DNA from: Burkholderiales bacterium JOSHI_001
GTDB taxonomy: Bacteria > Pseudomonadota > Gammaproteobacteria > Burkholderiales > Burkholderiaceae_C
Assembly (NCBI GenBank): GCA_000244995.1
Contig: CM001438.1
Coordinates: 1,356,921-1,420,920, forward strand
DNA: 64,000 bases
Reading direction: 5' to 3'
Shown here: positions 1 to 9,386 of the stretch, one piece after another
How the letters are laid out: the number at the start of each line of letters is the position of its first letter
Position numbering within the stretch: the stretch's first letter is position 1
Position numbers and translations under genes: made by a program
The notes under the pieces: model-generated
The model's input: the letters and a program-made list of their open reading frames with translations, nothing else
What the model was told of the DNA's origin: nothing
Database searches by the model: none

Positions 1-849
1 GCCGGCGGCTTCAAGCACATCATCACCCGCACCCATGCTGAACTGGACCTGCTGGACCAGCGCGCGGTGCATGCCTTCCTGGCCGAGCACAAGCCGGACT
101 ACATCTTCATTGCCGCTGCCAAGGTGGGTGGCATCCAGGCCAACAACCAGTACCGCGCCGACTTCATCTACCAGAACCTGCTGATCGAGGCCAACCTCAT
201 CCACGGCGCGCACCTGGCTGGCGTGCAGCGGCTGATGTTCCTGGGCAGCAGCTGCATCTATCCGCGCGACTGCCCGCAGCCCATCAAGGAAGACTACCTG
301 CTGACCGGCCCGCTGGAGCCCACCAACGAGCCCTATGCCATTGCCAAGATCGCCGGCATCAAGCTGTGCGAAAGCTACAACCGCCAGTACGGCCGCCAGT
401 ACGTGAGCGTGATGCCCACCAACCTGTACGGCCCCAACGACAACTACGACCTGGCCAACAGCCATGTGCTGCCGGCGCTGATCCGCAAGGCCCACGAAGC
501 CAAGGGCCGCGGCGACACCGAGTACGTGGTGTGGGGCAGCGGCACGCCGCGGCGCGAATTCCTGTACGTGGACGACCTGGCCGACGCCTGCGTGCACCTG
601 ATGAGCCAGGGCTACGACGGTCCGCTGGTGAACATCGGCACCGGTGAAGACGTGACCATCCGCGAACTGGCCGAGACGGTGATGGACGTGGTGGGCTTCC
701 CCGGCCGCATCGTCTTCGACTCCAGCAAGCCCGACGGCACGCCGCGCAAGCTGTTGGATGTGTCAAGGCTGGCGGGGCTGGGCTGGCGCGCCAAGACGCC
801 GCTGCGCGACGGCATTTCGCTGGCGCTGGCAGAGTGGTTGGCGCGGTGA
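1..849 (+). CDS. fcl: GDP-L-fucose synthase, 5' end outside window
   Basis: Epimerase/reductase that converts GDP-4-keto-6-deoxymannose to GDP-L-fucose in the cytoplasm. The reading frame is open from base 1, so the N-terminus with the nucleotide-binding glycine motif is missing; 282 codons remain against about 320 in the family. Visible marks of this short-chain dehydrogenase are GSSCIYP (catalytic Ser), YAIAKIAG (Tyr-x-x-x-Lys) and VMPTNLYGP. The conserved [10 protein letters not shown] segment follows. It heads a plus-strand polysaccharide cluster and would feed the GT11-like transferase at 10287. gmd is expected just upstream, outside the window. Confidence 0.95.
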   Translation, partial: AGGFKHIITRTHAELDLLDQRAVHAFLAEHKPDYIFIAAAKVGGIQANNQYRADFIYQNLLIEANLIHGAHLAGVQRLMFLGSSCIYPRDCPQPIKEDYLLTGPLEPTNEPYAIAKIAGIKLCESYNRQYGRQYVSVMPTNLYGPNDNYDLANSHVLPALIRKAHEAKGRGDTEYVVWGSGTPRREFLYVDDLADACVHLMSQGYDGPLVNIGTGEDVTIRELAETVMDVVGFPGRIVFDSSKPDGTPRKLLDVSRLAGLGWRAKTPLRDGISLALAEWLAR

Positions 850-862
850 ACCGGGCATTGGC

Positions 863-2365
863 ATGAGCCTCATTCGCAACGCGGTCTACAACTTCGCCGG
901 CGGCATTGCGCCGGCCCTGAGCGCGTTGTTGACCGTTCCCGTGGTCATCGCCCACCTGGGCGCTGCGCAGTACGGGGTGTTGGTGCTGGTGCTGTCCGTG
1001 GTGGGCTACTTTTCCATCCTCGACGTCAATGTGACGGCCGGCTCCACCAAGTACCTCGCCGAACACCACGCCCGGGGGGACCACGACCGTGTGGGCCAGG
1101 TGCTGGCATTTGGCTCCCTGCTGTACCTGGGCATTGGCCTGGCTGGCGCGGCGGCATTGGTGATCTATGCGCGCCCGCTGGCCGTGCAGCTTTTCAACAT
1201 TCCGCTGGCCGCCCAGCCGGACGCCATCCGTGCGCTCCAATGGGCTGGGGCAGGCTTCTTGTGTGGCCAATTCCAGACTTACCTGCAAAGCGTATTGCAC
1301 GCACTGCAGCGGTTTGACCTCTCCGGCAAGTCGGAATCCGTGTTCGGTACCGTGGCCTCGTTGCTGACCATGTTCGCCGTGCTGATGGGGGGCGGCCTTG
1401 TTGCCATCGTCGTGGCCCGACTGCTTCTGAACATGGTGAACATCGCCTGGCAGCTGGTCGTCCTGCGTCGCCTGTTGCCACAGGTTCGCATGCGCATGCC
1501 GGGCCGAGAGGTGGCGCGCGCTGTCGCGGGCTTCAGCGCCTACTCCTACCTCAGCCGGCTGGCCAACGTCAGCGCCGCCAATTCCGACAAGTTGTTCGTT
1601 GGCGCATTGACCGACATGCGGTCGTTGGCGCTGTACGCCGTGCCTTTCACGCTGGTCAACCGGGTGTTCAGCAATGTGTACCGGCTGGCACAGGTGCTCT
1701 TTCCGGCAGCCAGTGCCATGGCGGCGCAGAATCGCCACCAGGAACTGCGCGCCGCCTACATCGGTTCCACCCGGGTGGTGGTGTTCGTCAATGCCGCCCT
1801 GTGCCTGCTGCTGGTGAGTCTGGCGCCGGAACTGCTGCACTATTGGGCCGGCAAGGACTTCGGCGACCTGGCGGTCACCGTCATGGTGTGCGTGGCACTG
1901 GCCGTCTTTCTGGACAGCCTGACCAACCTGCCGTCCATCCTGAATGACGGTCTGGGCCACCCTCGCTACACGGGCATGGCTGCCATCCTGAGGGCCGCGA
2001 CGGGCATCGTGCTGTCCTATTGGGCGGTTCGCCACTACGGCATCCTGGGCGCGGCGGTCGCTCAGCTGCTGGTGTCCCTGGTGGCCACGGTCATCACGCT
2101 GGTGTTCCTGCATCGGGTATCACTGCCCGTGCCCTTGGGCGATGTGATCCGACATGGCTTCATGCCCAGCGTGCCGGTGTTGGCCTTGGCCGGTTGCCTG
2201 GGTTGGTTGGCCGGCCAACGCAGTGTCGTGCCGCCCTTCGCATTCTTCGCCGCTGGCGTTTCGCTGCTGCTGGGGCTGGCGGTCTACGGCTGGTTGGTGG
2301 TGCTGCCCGACGCGCAGCGTCATCGCTTGGTGGGCATGGCGCGTGCACGGCTGCGCATGACCTGA
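863..2365 (+). CDS. Wzx-type polysaccharide flippase (MATE/PST family)
   Basis: Predicted inner-membrane transporter of about 500 residues with roughly a dozen hydrophobic segments, typical of O-antigen/exopolysaccharide repeat-unit flippases. It starts MSLIRNAVYNFAGG. The ATG 13 bases after the fcl stop is preferred to an upstream in-frame start inside fcl, because the extension is an arginine-rich shadow of fcl. The opening NAVYNFAGGIAPAL resembles the first helix of the family, and a charged loop LANVSAANSDKLFVG lies mid-protein. Its place between fcl and a glycosyltransferase suggests it moves the lipid-linked repeat unit to the periplasm. Substrate cannot be read from sequence. Confidence 0.88.
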   Translation: MSLIRNAVYNFAGGIAPALSALLTVPVVIAHLGAAQYGVLVLVLSVVGYFSILDVNVTAGSTKYLAEHHARGDHDRVGQVLAFGSLLYLGIGLAGAAALVIYARPLAVQLFNIPLAAQPDAIRALQWAGAGFLCGQFQTYLQSVLHALQRFDLSGKSESVFGTVASLLTMFAVLMGGGLVAIVVARLLLNMVNIAWQLVVLRRLLPQVRMRMPGREVARAVAGFSAYSYLSRLANVSAANSDKLFVGALTDMRSLALYAVPFTLVNRVFSNVYRLAQVLFPAASAMAAQNRHQELRAAYIGSTRVVVFVNAALCLLLVSLAPELLHYWAGKDFGDLAVTVMVCVALAVFLDSLTNLPSILNDGLGHPRYTGMAAILRAATGIVLSYWAVRHYGILGAAVAQLLVSLVATVITLVFLHRVSLPVPLGDVIRHGFMPSVPVLALAGCLGWLAGQRSVVPPFAFFAAGVSLLLGLAVYGWLVVLPDAQRHRLVGMARARLRMT

Positions 2366-2378
2366 CCGGGTTGTTGCC

Positions 2379-3626
2379 ATGCGAATCCTGTTGGTCACCG
2401 AAGACGTGCCCATGGCCCAACTGGGCGGGGCGGGCGCTCATGCCATCACGCTGGGCAATGCCCTGCTGAATGCGGGTCATCATGTCGAATTCGTCGGCGC
2501 CAGAAGCGAAGATGGCTTCGATGGTGACAACGGCTTTGCCGGCAAGCTGCACCGATTGATCGACTTCCGGGGCGCACGCTGGCGCGAGAACTCGACGGGT
2601 GCCTTTGTGCCTTTGGCCCGGCCGCACATGGCGCGCCGGCTGTGGGCCGCCATCTCACAGGTGGCCGGGCCGTGGGACGTGGTGCACTACCACGGACACA
2701 ACCCGCACCTGGGCGCGCTGGTGCCGGCCACGGTCAACTTTGTCCATACCCTTCACGATCAGGGGGCAGAGTGTCTGACCAAGGTGCGCTTCCGCGACGA
2801 CCAGCCCTGCCGAGCGGACCGTGCGATCGAGTGCGCCAAGTGCGCGGCACCTGCACCCAATGCGTTGCAGCGCTGGATGAGCGTCACTTCCGTGAATGGG
2901 CTTCGTCGGGCATCGCTGCGGGCCTTCCGCCGCCACCGCGCGATCTTCGTGTCCGATTTCATCCGACAGCGCTATTGCCACAACCTGCAGGTCGAGCCGG
3001 GTTCGATCCGGTCCCATGTCATCCACAACTTCGTCGACATGAACCGGATCCGTGCAGCCCTTCTGGCGCCCGTTCCTGGATCGGGTGACGGTGGCCGTCT
3101 TCGGGTGCTGTGTGCCGGGCGCATCGACGCTGCCAAGGGCTTTGGCGACTTCCTGTCGGCCTTGGACGAGCGAAGCTTGGGCAAGCTGCAGATCATCGTG
3201 GCGGGCGATGGCCCTGCGCTGGCGGCCACCCGGGCGACCCATGAAAGTCGTGGCGTGTGCTTCCTGGGCTGGCAGTCGCCGTCCCGCGTGCTTGAATCGG
3301 TGCGTGACGCTCAGGTGTGCGTGGTGCCCTCCATCCTGGAGGAAGCCTGTCCCACCACCGTGTTGGAGTCGCTGGCCCTTGGCCGCACCGTGCTGGCACT
3401 TCGTCGTGGCGGCACGCCCGAGTTGGCAGACTACGGCCAGCCGGGGCAACTCCGCCTGTTCGAATCGCTGCCCGAACTGGCCGCTGCCTTGCCATCCGTG
3501 CCGGTGCCCGACTGGCCCCGCAGCGATAAAGCGGGCGTGCTGGCGCGAGTGCCGGCGATCGAGACTGTCTACCGTGCAGGCATGCCCGTGCCCATGCCGC
3601 AAGGCAACCCCAGGGGATCGCCATGA
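2379..3626 (+). CDS. Glycosyltransferase family 4
   Basis: Retaining GT-B glycosyltransferase of 415 residues. The N-terminal Rossmann half opens with RILLVTEDVPMAQLGGAGAH, the usual acceptor-side glycine loop. The C-terminal half carries LRVLCAGRIDAAKGFGDFL and the E-x7-E motif EACPTTVLE followed by GGTPEL. The middle has cysteines (residues about 130-170, including CLTKVRF, CRADRAIECAKCA) reminiscent of the cysteine-rich insert of some EPS GT4 enzymes. It starts 13 bases after the flippase and its stop overlaps the next start by 4 bases (ATGA), so translation is probably coupled. Donor sugar unknown. Confidence 0.92.
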   Translation: MRILLVTEDVPMAQLGGAGAHAITLGNALLNAGHHVEFVGARSEDGFDGDNGFAGKLHRLIDFRGARWRENSTGAFVPLARPHMARRLWAAISQVAGPWDVVHYHGHNPHLGALVPATVNFVHTLHDQGAECLTKVRFRDDQPCRADRAIECAKCAAPAPNALQRWMSVTSVNGLRRASLRAFRRHRAIFVSDFIRQRYCHNLQVEPGSIRSHVIHNFVDMNRIRAALLAPVPGSGDGGRLRVLCAGRIDAAKGFGDFLSALDERSLGKLQIIVAGDGPALAATRATHESRGVCFLGWQSPSRVLESVRDAQVCVVPSILEEACPTTVLESLALGRTVLALRRGGTPELADYGQPGQLRLFESLPELAAALPSVPVPDWPRSDKAGVLARVPAIETVYRAGMPVPMPQGNPRGSP

Positions 3627-5092
3627 GAGACCTGTTGGCATTTGCCGTTCCGTCCACCATCGGCCTGCTGGGCATGCTGGTGATCACGCTGGCCATGGGG
3701 GCCATGCTGGCGTTCCCGCGTTGGCTGCTGATGGCGCTGGTGGGGTGTCTGGTGCTGTTTTCGCAGTCGTCCACCTATGGCGTGGAAGACGTGACCACGA
3801 CGAACGTCTTCTACGTCAAGGGTTCGCGCACCTTCTTCTTCGCCTTCATTGAAATGGCGCTGTTTGCGGGGTGGGTGTCCACCTTGATGCGCAATGGTTG
3901 GGCGGGAGACCGCAGCGCAAGGGCGCCGATCTTCAAGTACTTCATTCTGTTTGGCATCTTCCTGCTGGCGCACTTCCTGGTGGGCCTGGGCGACCCCAAG
4001 CATGTTTCGCTGCTCGACCTCAGTCAGAGTGGCGTCACCAACCTGCTGTGGCAGGGCATGCTGGTCTACATGCTGGCGTCGCATGTGCGCACCGAGCGCG
4101 ACCTGCGTGACCTGGCCTGGGTGCTTCTGGCCTGCCTGGCCATGCGCCAGGGCTTCGGCGTGGTGCGCTACCTGTTCCTGGGTGGCGACTCGCAGAACGC
4201 CTACGCCACGATCGAGCACATCAAGGTGAAGATCACCTTCTGGGACATCAACGATTCCCTCTGGGCGTCCTTCGCACTGGGCTTCTGCGCCTGGCGCGCC
4301 TTGGCTGGCACCGACAAACCCATGCAGCAGCGCTGGCTGTGGGCCCTGGGCGCGCTGGTGGTGATTGCGACCACCATGTTGTCGGCCCGACGCACCGCCC
4401 AGGGGGGCATGCTGCTGGCCATGGTGGCCATTGCCTGGATGGTTCCACGGGGCCGGCGCTGGCCGCTGGCGATGGTGGCTGCCCTGGCTGTGCCGCTGAT
4501 CCTGGTGGCCCTGGGCGGCCGCAGTGCCGACACCGGCCGAGGTTGGATGGAGCGCATCCTGATCGACGTGAAATCCGATCAGATGACCGACACCCGGCGC
4601 AGCCGCTTCCACGAATTGACCACGGCCTGGCAGACACTGAAGGAGCAACCCATCCTGGGCGTCGGTCCGGCCGGTGCGTTCAAGGTCAACGACCATGTGG
4701 GCTTGGAGTTTCACGGGGGCAACTACACCTACGTGCACAGTGGCTTCGGCCATGTGTTTCTGAAACTGGGCTTGCTGGGATTGCTGAGCTACATCGCCCT
4801 GTTTGGCAGTTGGGCCCGAAGTTGCCGTGCAGCCGCCCGGGTGATGAGCGAGCCGTCGCGCAGCCTTTACGTGGGCGCGATCGCGGGGTTCTTCGCGGCC
4901 ATCCCCACCTTGCTGGTCGGCACACCGATCATCGAAATTCGGACCATGCTGGTGTTGGGCGTCTTCATGGCCATCCCCCTGATGCTGCGGCGCCAGTCGG
5001 CTGCGATCGCCGTGACCGACCCCGTGGCTCCACCCCGGCGCCGGGGCGTCGCGGCGCGCGCATTCAGCCCATCGCGGTTGGGGCTTGGCTGA
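3623..5092 (+). CDS. O-antigen ligase/polymerase-type membrane protein (Wzy-like)
   Basis: Integral membrane protein of 489 residues with about ten to twelve hydrophobic helices. A large polar periplasmic loop (about residues 310-375, with SRFHELTTAWQTLKEQPILG and a following GxGPAGAFK-like stretch) matches the O-antigen ligase/Wzy superfamily. In that family the loop holds the catalytic residues that join repeat units. The ATG overlaps the preceding GT stop, and the next gene starts directly after this stop. With a flippase and GTs alongside, a Wzy polymerase role is the best reading; a ligase to lipid A core is the alternative. Confidence 0.82.
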   Translation: MRDLLAFAVPSTIGLLGMLVITLAMGAMLAFPRWLLMALVGCLVLFSQSSTYGVEDVTTTNVFYVKGSRTFFFAFIEMALFAGWVSTLMRNGWAGDRSARAPIFKYFILFGIFLLAHFLVGLGDPKHVSLLDLSQSGVTNLLWQGMLVYMLASHVRTERDLRDLAWVLLACLAMRQGFGVVRYLFLGGDSQNAYATIEHIKVKITFWDINDSLWASFALGFCAWRALAGTDKPMQQRWLWALGALVVIATTMLSARRTAQGGMLLAMVAIAWMVPRGRRWPLAMVAALAVPLILVALGGRSADTGRGWMERILIDVKSDQMTDTRRSRFHELTTAWQTLKEQPILGVGPAGAFKVNDHVGLEFHGGNYTYVHSGFGHVFLKLGLLGLLSYIALFGSWARSCRAAARVMSEPSRSLYVGAIAGFFAAIPTLLVGTPIIEIRTMLVLGVFMAIPLMLRRQSAAIAVTDPVAPPRRRGVAARAFSPSRLGLG

Positions 5093-5875
5093 GTGGAAGA
5101 CTTGTTGCCGGTGGCCGCGGGCGAGGCCGGGCCGTTGTTCACCGTGGTCACGGTGACGTTCAATGCCGAGTCCTTGATCGACGGCACCGCCGCGTCGCTG
5201 AGGCAGCAGGGTTTTGAGGACTACGAATGGCTGGTGGTCGATGGCGCGTCCCGCGACCAGACCCTGGGCCGTGTTGAAGCCAGCGGCATCACCCGCCGGC
5301 GCGTGGTGTCCGAACCGGACAAGGGCATCTACGATGCCATGAACAAGGCCGTCCGCCTGGCGCGAGGCCGCTGGATCTACTTCCTGAACGCCGGAGACGC
5401 GCTGGCCGACCCCGACGTGCTGGCCGACGTGGCAAGGACCATCCGGCAACAGCCCCGGGCGGAGTTGATCTGGGGGGACATGCGCTTCATCGGCCCCGGC
5501 CGAGACGACCACATGCGTTACGGCCATGTCGGCCGGACGACGCTGCCGTTCGAGGACCTGAACCATCAGGCGGCCTTCGCTCGGCGCGACCTGTTCCAGC
5601 GCTTGGGCCACTTCAACCTGGCGTTTCGGACCAGTGCGGACTACGACTGGTTCTTGCGCGTTTTCCGCAGCGGCGCAGCGACGCACTATGTCCCCCGGGT
5701 GATCGGCCGCTTCGATGTGGGCGGCATGCACACACTCGATCCGCAGGCCCTGGCCCGCGAGCGACACCAACTGAGGCTGCAGTACGTTTCCCCGGCCTTG
5801 CTGGCGGTCGGACTGCAGGTCGCACGCGTGCGCCGCCGGTGGCGTCTGTGGCGCATGGCCGCGCAGGCCCGCTGA
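5093..5875 (+). CDS. Glycosyltransferase family 2 (WcaA-like)
   Basis: Inverting GT-A transferase of 260 residues. The start is GTG directly abutting the previous TGA. The nucleotide-binding opening is FTVVTVTFNAESLIDGTAAS, followed by WLVVDGASRDQT and SEPDKGIYDAMNKA. The metal site is probably FLNAGDAL in place of a plain DxD. The DKGIYDAMNKA block is typical of colanic-acid WcaA/WcaE relatives. It is the last gene of the tightly packed fcl-flippase-GT-Wzy-GT operon; a 286-base gap follows. Confidence 0.92.
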   Translation: MEDLLPVAAGEAGPLFTVVTVTFNAESLIDGTAASLRQQGFEDYEWLVVDGASRDQTLGRVEASGITRRRVVSEPDKGIYDAMNKAVRLARGRWIYFLNAGDALADPDVLADVARTIRQQPRAELIWGDMRFIGPGRDDHMRYGHVGRTTLPFEDLNHQAAFARRDLFQRLGHFNLAFRTSADYDWFLRVFRSGAATHYVPRVIGRFDVGGMHTLDPQALARERHQLRLQYVSPALLAVGLQVARVRRRWRLWRMAAQAR

Positions 5876-5997
5876 AATTGCCCCCCCAGGCTGCACCGGC
5901 GCCTTGTAAGAGTTTGTCCCCGCATCCCTAGGTGTGAGGTGCTTGGCGGGCCTGGTAGGCAAGTCGGTGCGTGGCGCGCTTATTCTTGACCTCAGCC

Positions 5998-6018
5998 GCC
6001 GCAGAGGGCCTCTGCGGC
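5998..6018. repeat. Perfect 10+1+10 palindrome upstream of beta-helix gene
   Basis: The two halves GCCGCAGAGG and CCTCTGCGGC flank one G. It lies about 120 bases after the GT2 stop and 144 before the next start. No T-run follows, so it is either a poor terminator or a dyad operator; the sequence alone does not decide. The rest of 5876-6161 shows only a run of C right after the stop and no convincing promoter. Confidence 0.5.
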
Positions 6019-6161
6019 CCGGAAGCGAGGGTGCCCAGCAGCGATGCTCAAATTGACCCCGCGGCGACCGATAACGACTGGTTCAGGCCAGGGCAGCGTG
6101 CGCGGTGGTGACCTTCCAGCCTGACTTCCAATCCGCCATCACAGTTCATGAGGGTGTTCCT

Positions 6162-9100
6162 ATGTTGATGTCACCGGCCGCTTGGCGACGCGCTGCCCTG
6201 GGATGGGGCCTGGCGTTGCTGGCAGGGTGCGGCGGTGGGTCCTCCACGGAGGTCCCGGTTGCGGCTGCCGGCACGGGCACACCGGTTTTCGCACCGGTGG
6301 CCGAAGAGGTCGCCAATGCGGCTGCAGCTGCACCAGTGACGGTGGCGGGGGCGGTGACGGTGAACGCGCCGGTGGAATATGCCAGCGCCTCGGCGCCGGC
6401 CTCGTCCACGTTGCCGCCGGCGGACCAGACGGCTGGCGCGACCGGCGGCTCGCCCGTCGCAGTGACGGTGGGCAGCGGCGGTGGCGCGGCGGGTGTTGGC
6501 GGAGCCGGCACGGCCGTCGAAAGCACGCCGGCAGCCGCACCGACAGCCAGCGCCCCGGTGGCCACAACCGAGACCACCACCACGCCGGCCCCGACGGCGC
6601 CTTTGCCAACGTCGGTGGTTTCGTCACCTGCCACGACCACCGTGCCCATCAGCGGCAGCACGGTCGTCAATGTTTCGACCACCCCGCCGACGGCGTCGGT
6701 GTACATCGACTCGGCGAGCGGCAACGACGCCAACCCCGGCACCGAATTGCAGCCTTGGCGGACGCTTTCGCGCCTGTCTGGCCTGCTGCCCCAGCCCGGG
6801 CAGGCGGTCTACCTGCGTTGCGGCAGCGTGTGGCGCGAGAGCCTGCTGCTGGCCAGCGGCCAGTTGGGCGCCAACGCCAACATCGCCGGCTATGGCCATT
6901 GCGCCGGCAATCCGCCTCGCATCCTGGGGGCCGATGATTTTTCAGGAGGTTGGACGCGCAGCGGCAACATCTGGTCCCGCGCGTTGCCGGCGGGTACCCC
7001 GGCCATCACGCAGTTGTTCGTCGGTGGGGTGAGACACCGCCTGGCGCAGTGGCCCAACCACGGCGGGCTGGGGGCCGAATACGCCTTGCTGGGCAGCGCC
7101 ACCATGGCCTCCCGGTCCTCGGCGGTCCTCGGCGCTTCCGATCTGGCTGCCCTGGCAGGGCGCAACCTCGTGGGCGCACGGCTGTATGTCCGCAGCGAGC
7201 CCTGGTGCATCGAGCGGCGTTCGGTGGCAGGCTGGAACAGCACCACCGGGGCCCTCACGCTGGACCAGACCACCGAGTACGCCATGGAAGCCGGCGATGG
7301 CATCGTGCTGGCCGGGCAGGCATGGATGCTCGATGCAGCGGGCGAATTTTTCCACGACGTCGCGGCGCAGCGCCTTTACGTCATCGCCAGCAATGCCTCA
7401 GCCCAGGCCAATCTCAATCTGGCCCAGGTGGACGGATCGGTGCGGGACTGGGCCTTGCTCTTGCGCGGCGTTTCAGGGCTGACGGTTCAGGGCCTGGCCG
7501 TTGGCATGGCCAGCAACACCGGCCTGACCCTGGAAGACACGCCTGGCGCCGTGGTGCGCGACATCTTGGCCCACGACAATGGCGATGTCGGCGTCCGCGT
7601 GCAGCAGAACGCCATCTCGGCGCCTGGGCAGGCAAGTGTCACCATCGCGTCCAGCCGCGCCGAGGGCAACGTGAACATGGGCATCGATGCCAGCGCTGCA
7701 GCCGGTGTCGTGGTGCGGGACAGTCAGTTGCGCAACACCGGTACCTTGGGTGCGGTGGACGGCTCGCTGGCTGCCATCAAGGTCGGCCCGGGCGCCAGCG
7801 TGCTGAACAACCGCATCGTTGGCAGCGCCTACCACGGCGTCTATTTCAATGGCGACGACGGTACGCAGGTGAGCGGGAACTTCATCACCGACTACTGCCT
7901 GCGGCTCACCGATTGCGGTGCCATCTACACCTGGAACGGCAGCGGCACCTCCCGCACCAGCACCAGCCGATCTTCCACGGTGAGCGCCAACCGGGTGGCG
8001 GCGGCCAGCCCCAACGTGGAAGGCGCGGTGGGTGCGGGGCGCGACGTGGTGGCGGGCATCTTCCTGGACGACAAGACCAGCGGCGTGACGGTCCGCGGCA
8101 ACCAGCTGGCGGGCATGCCCATCGGCATCGGTGTGCACAACTCCTTCAACAACCGGGTGGAATCCAACGAGGTCCTGCTGACGTCCCGTGCTTCCATCAG
8201 CCTGGGCATGGACCTCGTGGACGGCAGTGGCACGGACTACCTGCGCGGCAACGTCATCAACGGCAATCGGCTGCTGCCTGCCCGCCAGGGCAGCGGGGCC
8301 TTCCCGGCCTTGCCCAGCATGGGCAATTCGGTGGCGGTCGACCTCCTTCATCGCCTCCACGGTTCCACGGCCATCAATGGCCCAGGCGGGCTGTCCTTCG
8401 CCAACAACCGCATCTCGCTGATGCATGGCAATTCCCTGCCGGTGGCGTCCGTCACGGGCGGCGGCGGCACCTCGCAATGGCGCTTGTCGCAATGGCGCGT
8501 CATGGCGCCCCTGGATCTGTCCGACAGTGCCGTGCGCTTTGCCCTGTTCCAGCCTGACACCGGACCTGAACTGCTTCCCAACGGCGGCTTCGATGTCGAT
8601 GCGCAAGGCTGGGGAACCAACTTTTCCAAGGGTTCGAGCGGCAGCTCACACCTGGACACGGGCGTCCCGGGCTGCAGCGGCAACTGCCTCACGTTTTCGA
8701 CGGGCAGCGTCCTGGACTCCATGATCGGCGGCCCGCTGAGCCTCAGCGCAGGGCTTCCGCACCTGGTGTCCTTCACGGCGGTCTACGGGGCCACGGGCCA
8801 GGTGGCAGACCCCTACATCTTCAAGGCCAGTTCACCGTGGAACAACGTGGTGGACGCCAATGGCTTGCGCAGTTGGATGGCCAGCGACGGTCTGGCGGGC
8901 GACGTGCAGGACTACATGGCCATCTTCGTGCCTGCGCAGTCCGACCCCGCCCAGTTGGCGCTGAAGGTGGCCAGCGCCAACGTGCCTGTGTCCTTCGACA
9001 ACGTCTCGGTGCGGCGTTTGCTGGGCTATGGGCTTTCCAGGCCGGCCGACTACGCCGTGGTGGTGCATGCCGAGGCGGGTGCGTCCACGGTGGTCGCCTG

Positions 9101-9230
9101 CGCAGGCTTGGGCTGGCCTGCGGGCTGCTCGGCCTTGAACCTGGATGGCCTGCCGGTGGCGCTTCCCGCCACCCAGTCGGCCGGCACCAGCGTGCTGTAT
9201 CTGCGCTCGGATTCGACCTGGCGCCGCTGA
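6162..9230 (+). CDS. Right-handed beta-helix surface lipoprotein A
   Basis: Predicted lipoprotein of 1022 residues. The ATG at 6162 is preferred over upstream in-frame starts because it gives a short signal peptide ending in lipobox LLAGC (Cys23) and has AGGGTG upstream. Residues about 24-175 are an Ala/Thr/Pro/Val/Gly linker of very simple composition. From about 178 (YIDSASGNDANPGT) the chain reads as a pectate-lyase-like parallel beta-helix with Asn-rich turns such as VLNNRIVGSAYHGVYF and the motif DCGAIYTW (584-591). The C-terminal 200 residues begin LLPNGGFDVDAQGW and look like a carbohydrate-binding jelly-roll. It is paralogous to the protein at 15253-18051. A lyase, epimerase or glycan-binding role in EPS processing is inferred. 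Confidence 0.85.
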   Translation: MLMSPAAWRRAALGWGLALLAGCGGGSSTEVPVAAAGTGTPVFAPVAEEVANAAAAAPVTVAGAVTVNAPVEYASASAPASSTLPPADQTAGATGGSPVAVTVGSGGGAAGVGGAGTAVESTPAAAPTASAPVATTETTTTPAPTAPLPTSVVSSPATTTVPISGSTVVNVSTTPPTASVYIDSASGNDANPGTELQPWRTLSRLSGLLPQPGQAVYLRCGSVWRESLLLASGQLGANANIAGYGHCAGNPPRILGADDFSGGWTRSGNIWSRALPAGTPAITQLFVGGVRHRLAQWPNHGGLGAEYALLGSATMASRSSAVLGASDLAALAGRNLVGARLYVRSEPWCIERRSVAGWNSTTGALTLDQTTEYAMEAGDGIVLAGQAWMLDAAGEFFHDVAAQRLYVIASNASAQANLNLAQVDGSVRDWALLLRGVSGLTVQGLAVGMASNTGLTLEDTPGAVVRDILAHDNGDVGVRVQQNAISAPGQASVTIASSRAEGNVNMGIDASAAAGVVVRDSQLRNTGTLGAVDGSLAAIKVGPGASVLNNRIVGSAYHGVYFNGDDGTQVSGNFITDYCLRLTDCGAIYTWNGSGTSRTSTSRSSTVSANRVAAASPNVEGAVGAGRDVVAGIFLDDKTSGVTVRGNQLAGMPIGIGVHNSFNNRVESNEVLLTSRASISLGMDLVDGSGTDYLRGNVINGNRLLPARQGSGAFPALPSMGNSVAVDLLHRLHGSTAINGPGGLSFANNRISLMHGNSLPVASVTGGGGTSQWRLSQWRVMAPLDLSDSAVRFALFQPDTGPELLPNGGFDVDAQGWGTNFSKGSSGSSHLDTGVPGCSGNCLTFSTGSVLDSMIGGPLSLSAGLPHLVSFTAVYGATGQVADPYIFKASSPWNNVVDANGLRSWMASDGLAGDVQDYMAIFVPAQSDPAQLALKVASANVPVSFDNVSVRRLLGYGLSRPADYAVVVHAEAGASTVVACAGLGWPAGCSALNLDGLPVALPATQSAGTSVLYLRSDSTWRR

Positions 9231-9386
9231 GCCTGCCCCTCGGCGCTGGTGGCCGCCGAAGGCCGACTATCATGTTGGGCCGTTCATGCGCGGTTTGACC
9301 TTGGCCAGTGGGTTGACGTCGGCGCCTGGAGGCACCCGGCTTGAGTCTCTGCTGCAGCAGGGCCTTCGAAAGCTTCCCATCCAGCC

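Noticed and set aside
3569-5962. 797-codon antisense open frame under the Wzy and GT genes
   Set aside because: Low-complexity translation, and the opposite strand carries clear membrane and GT genes with overlaps of operon type.
5972-5990. Sigma-54-like TGGCGCG-N4-TTCTT upstream of beta-helix A
   Set aside because: The -12 element lacks the essential GC.
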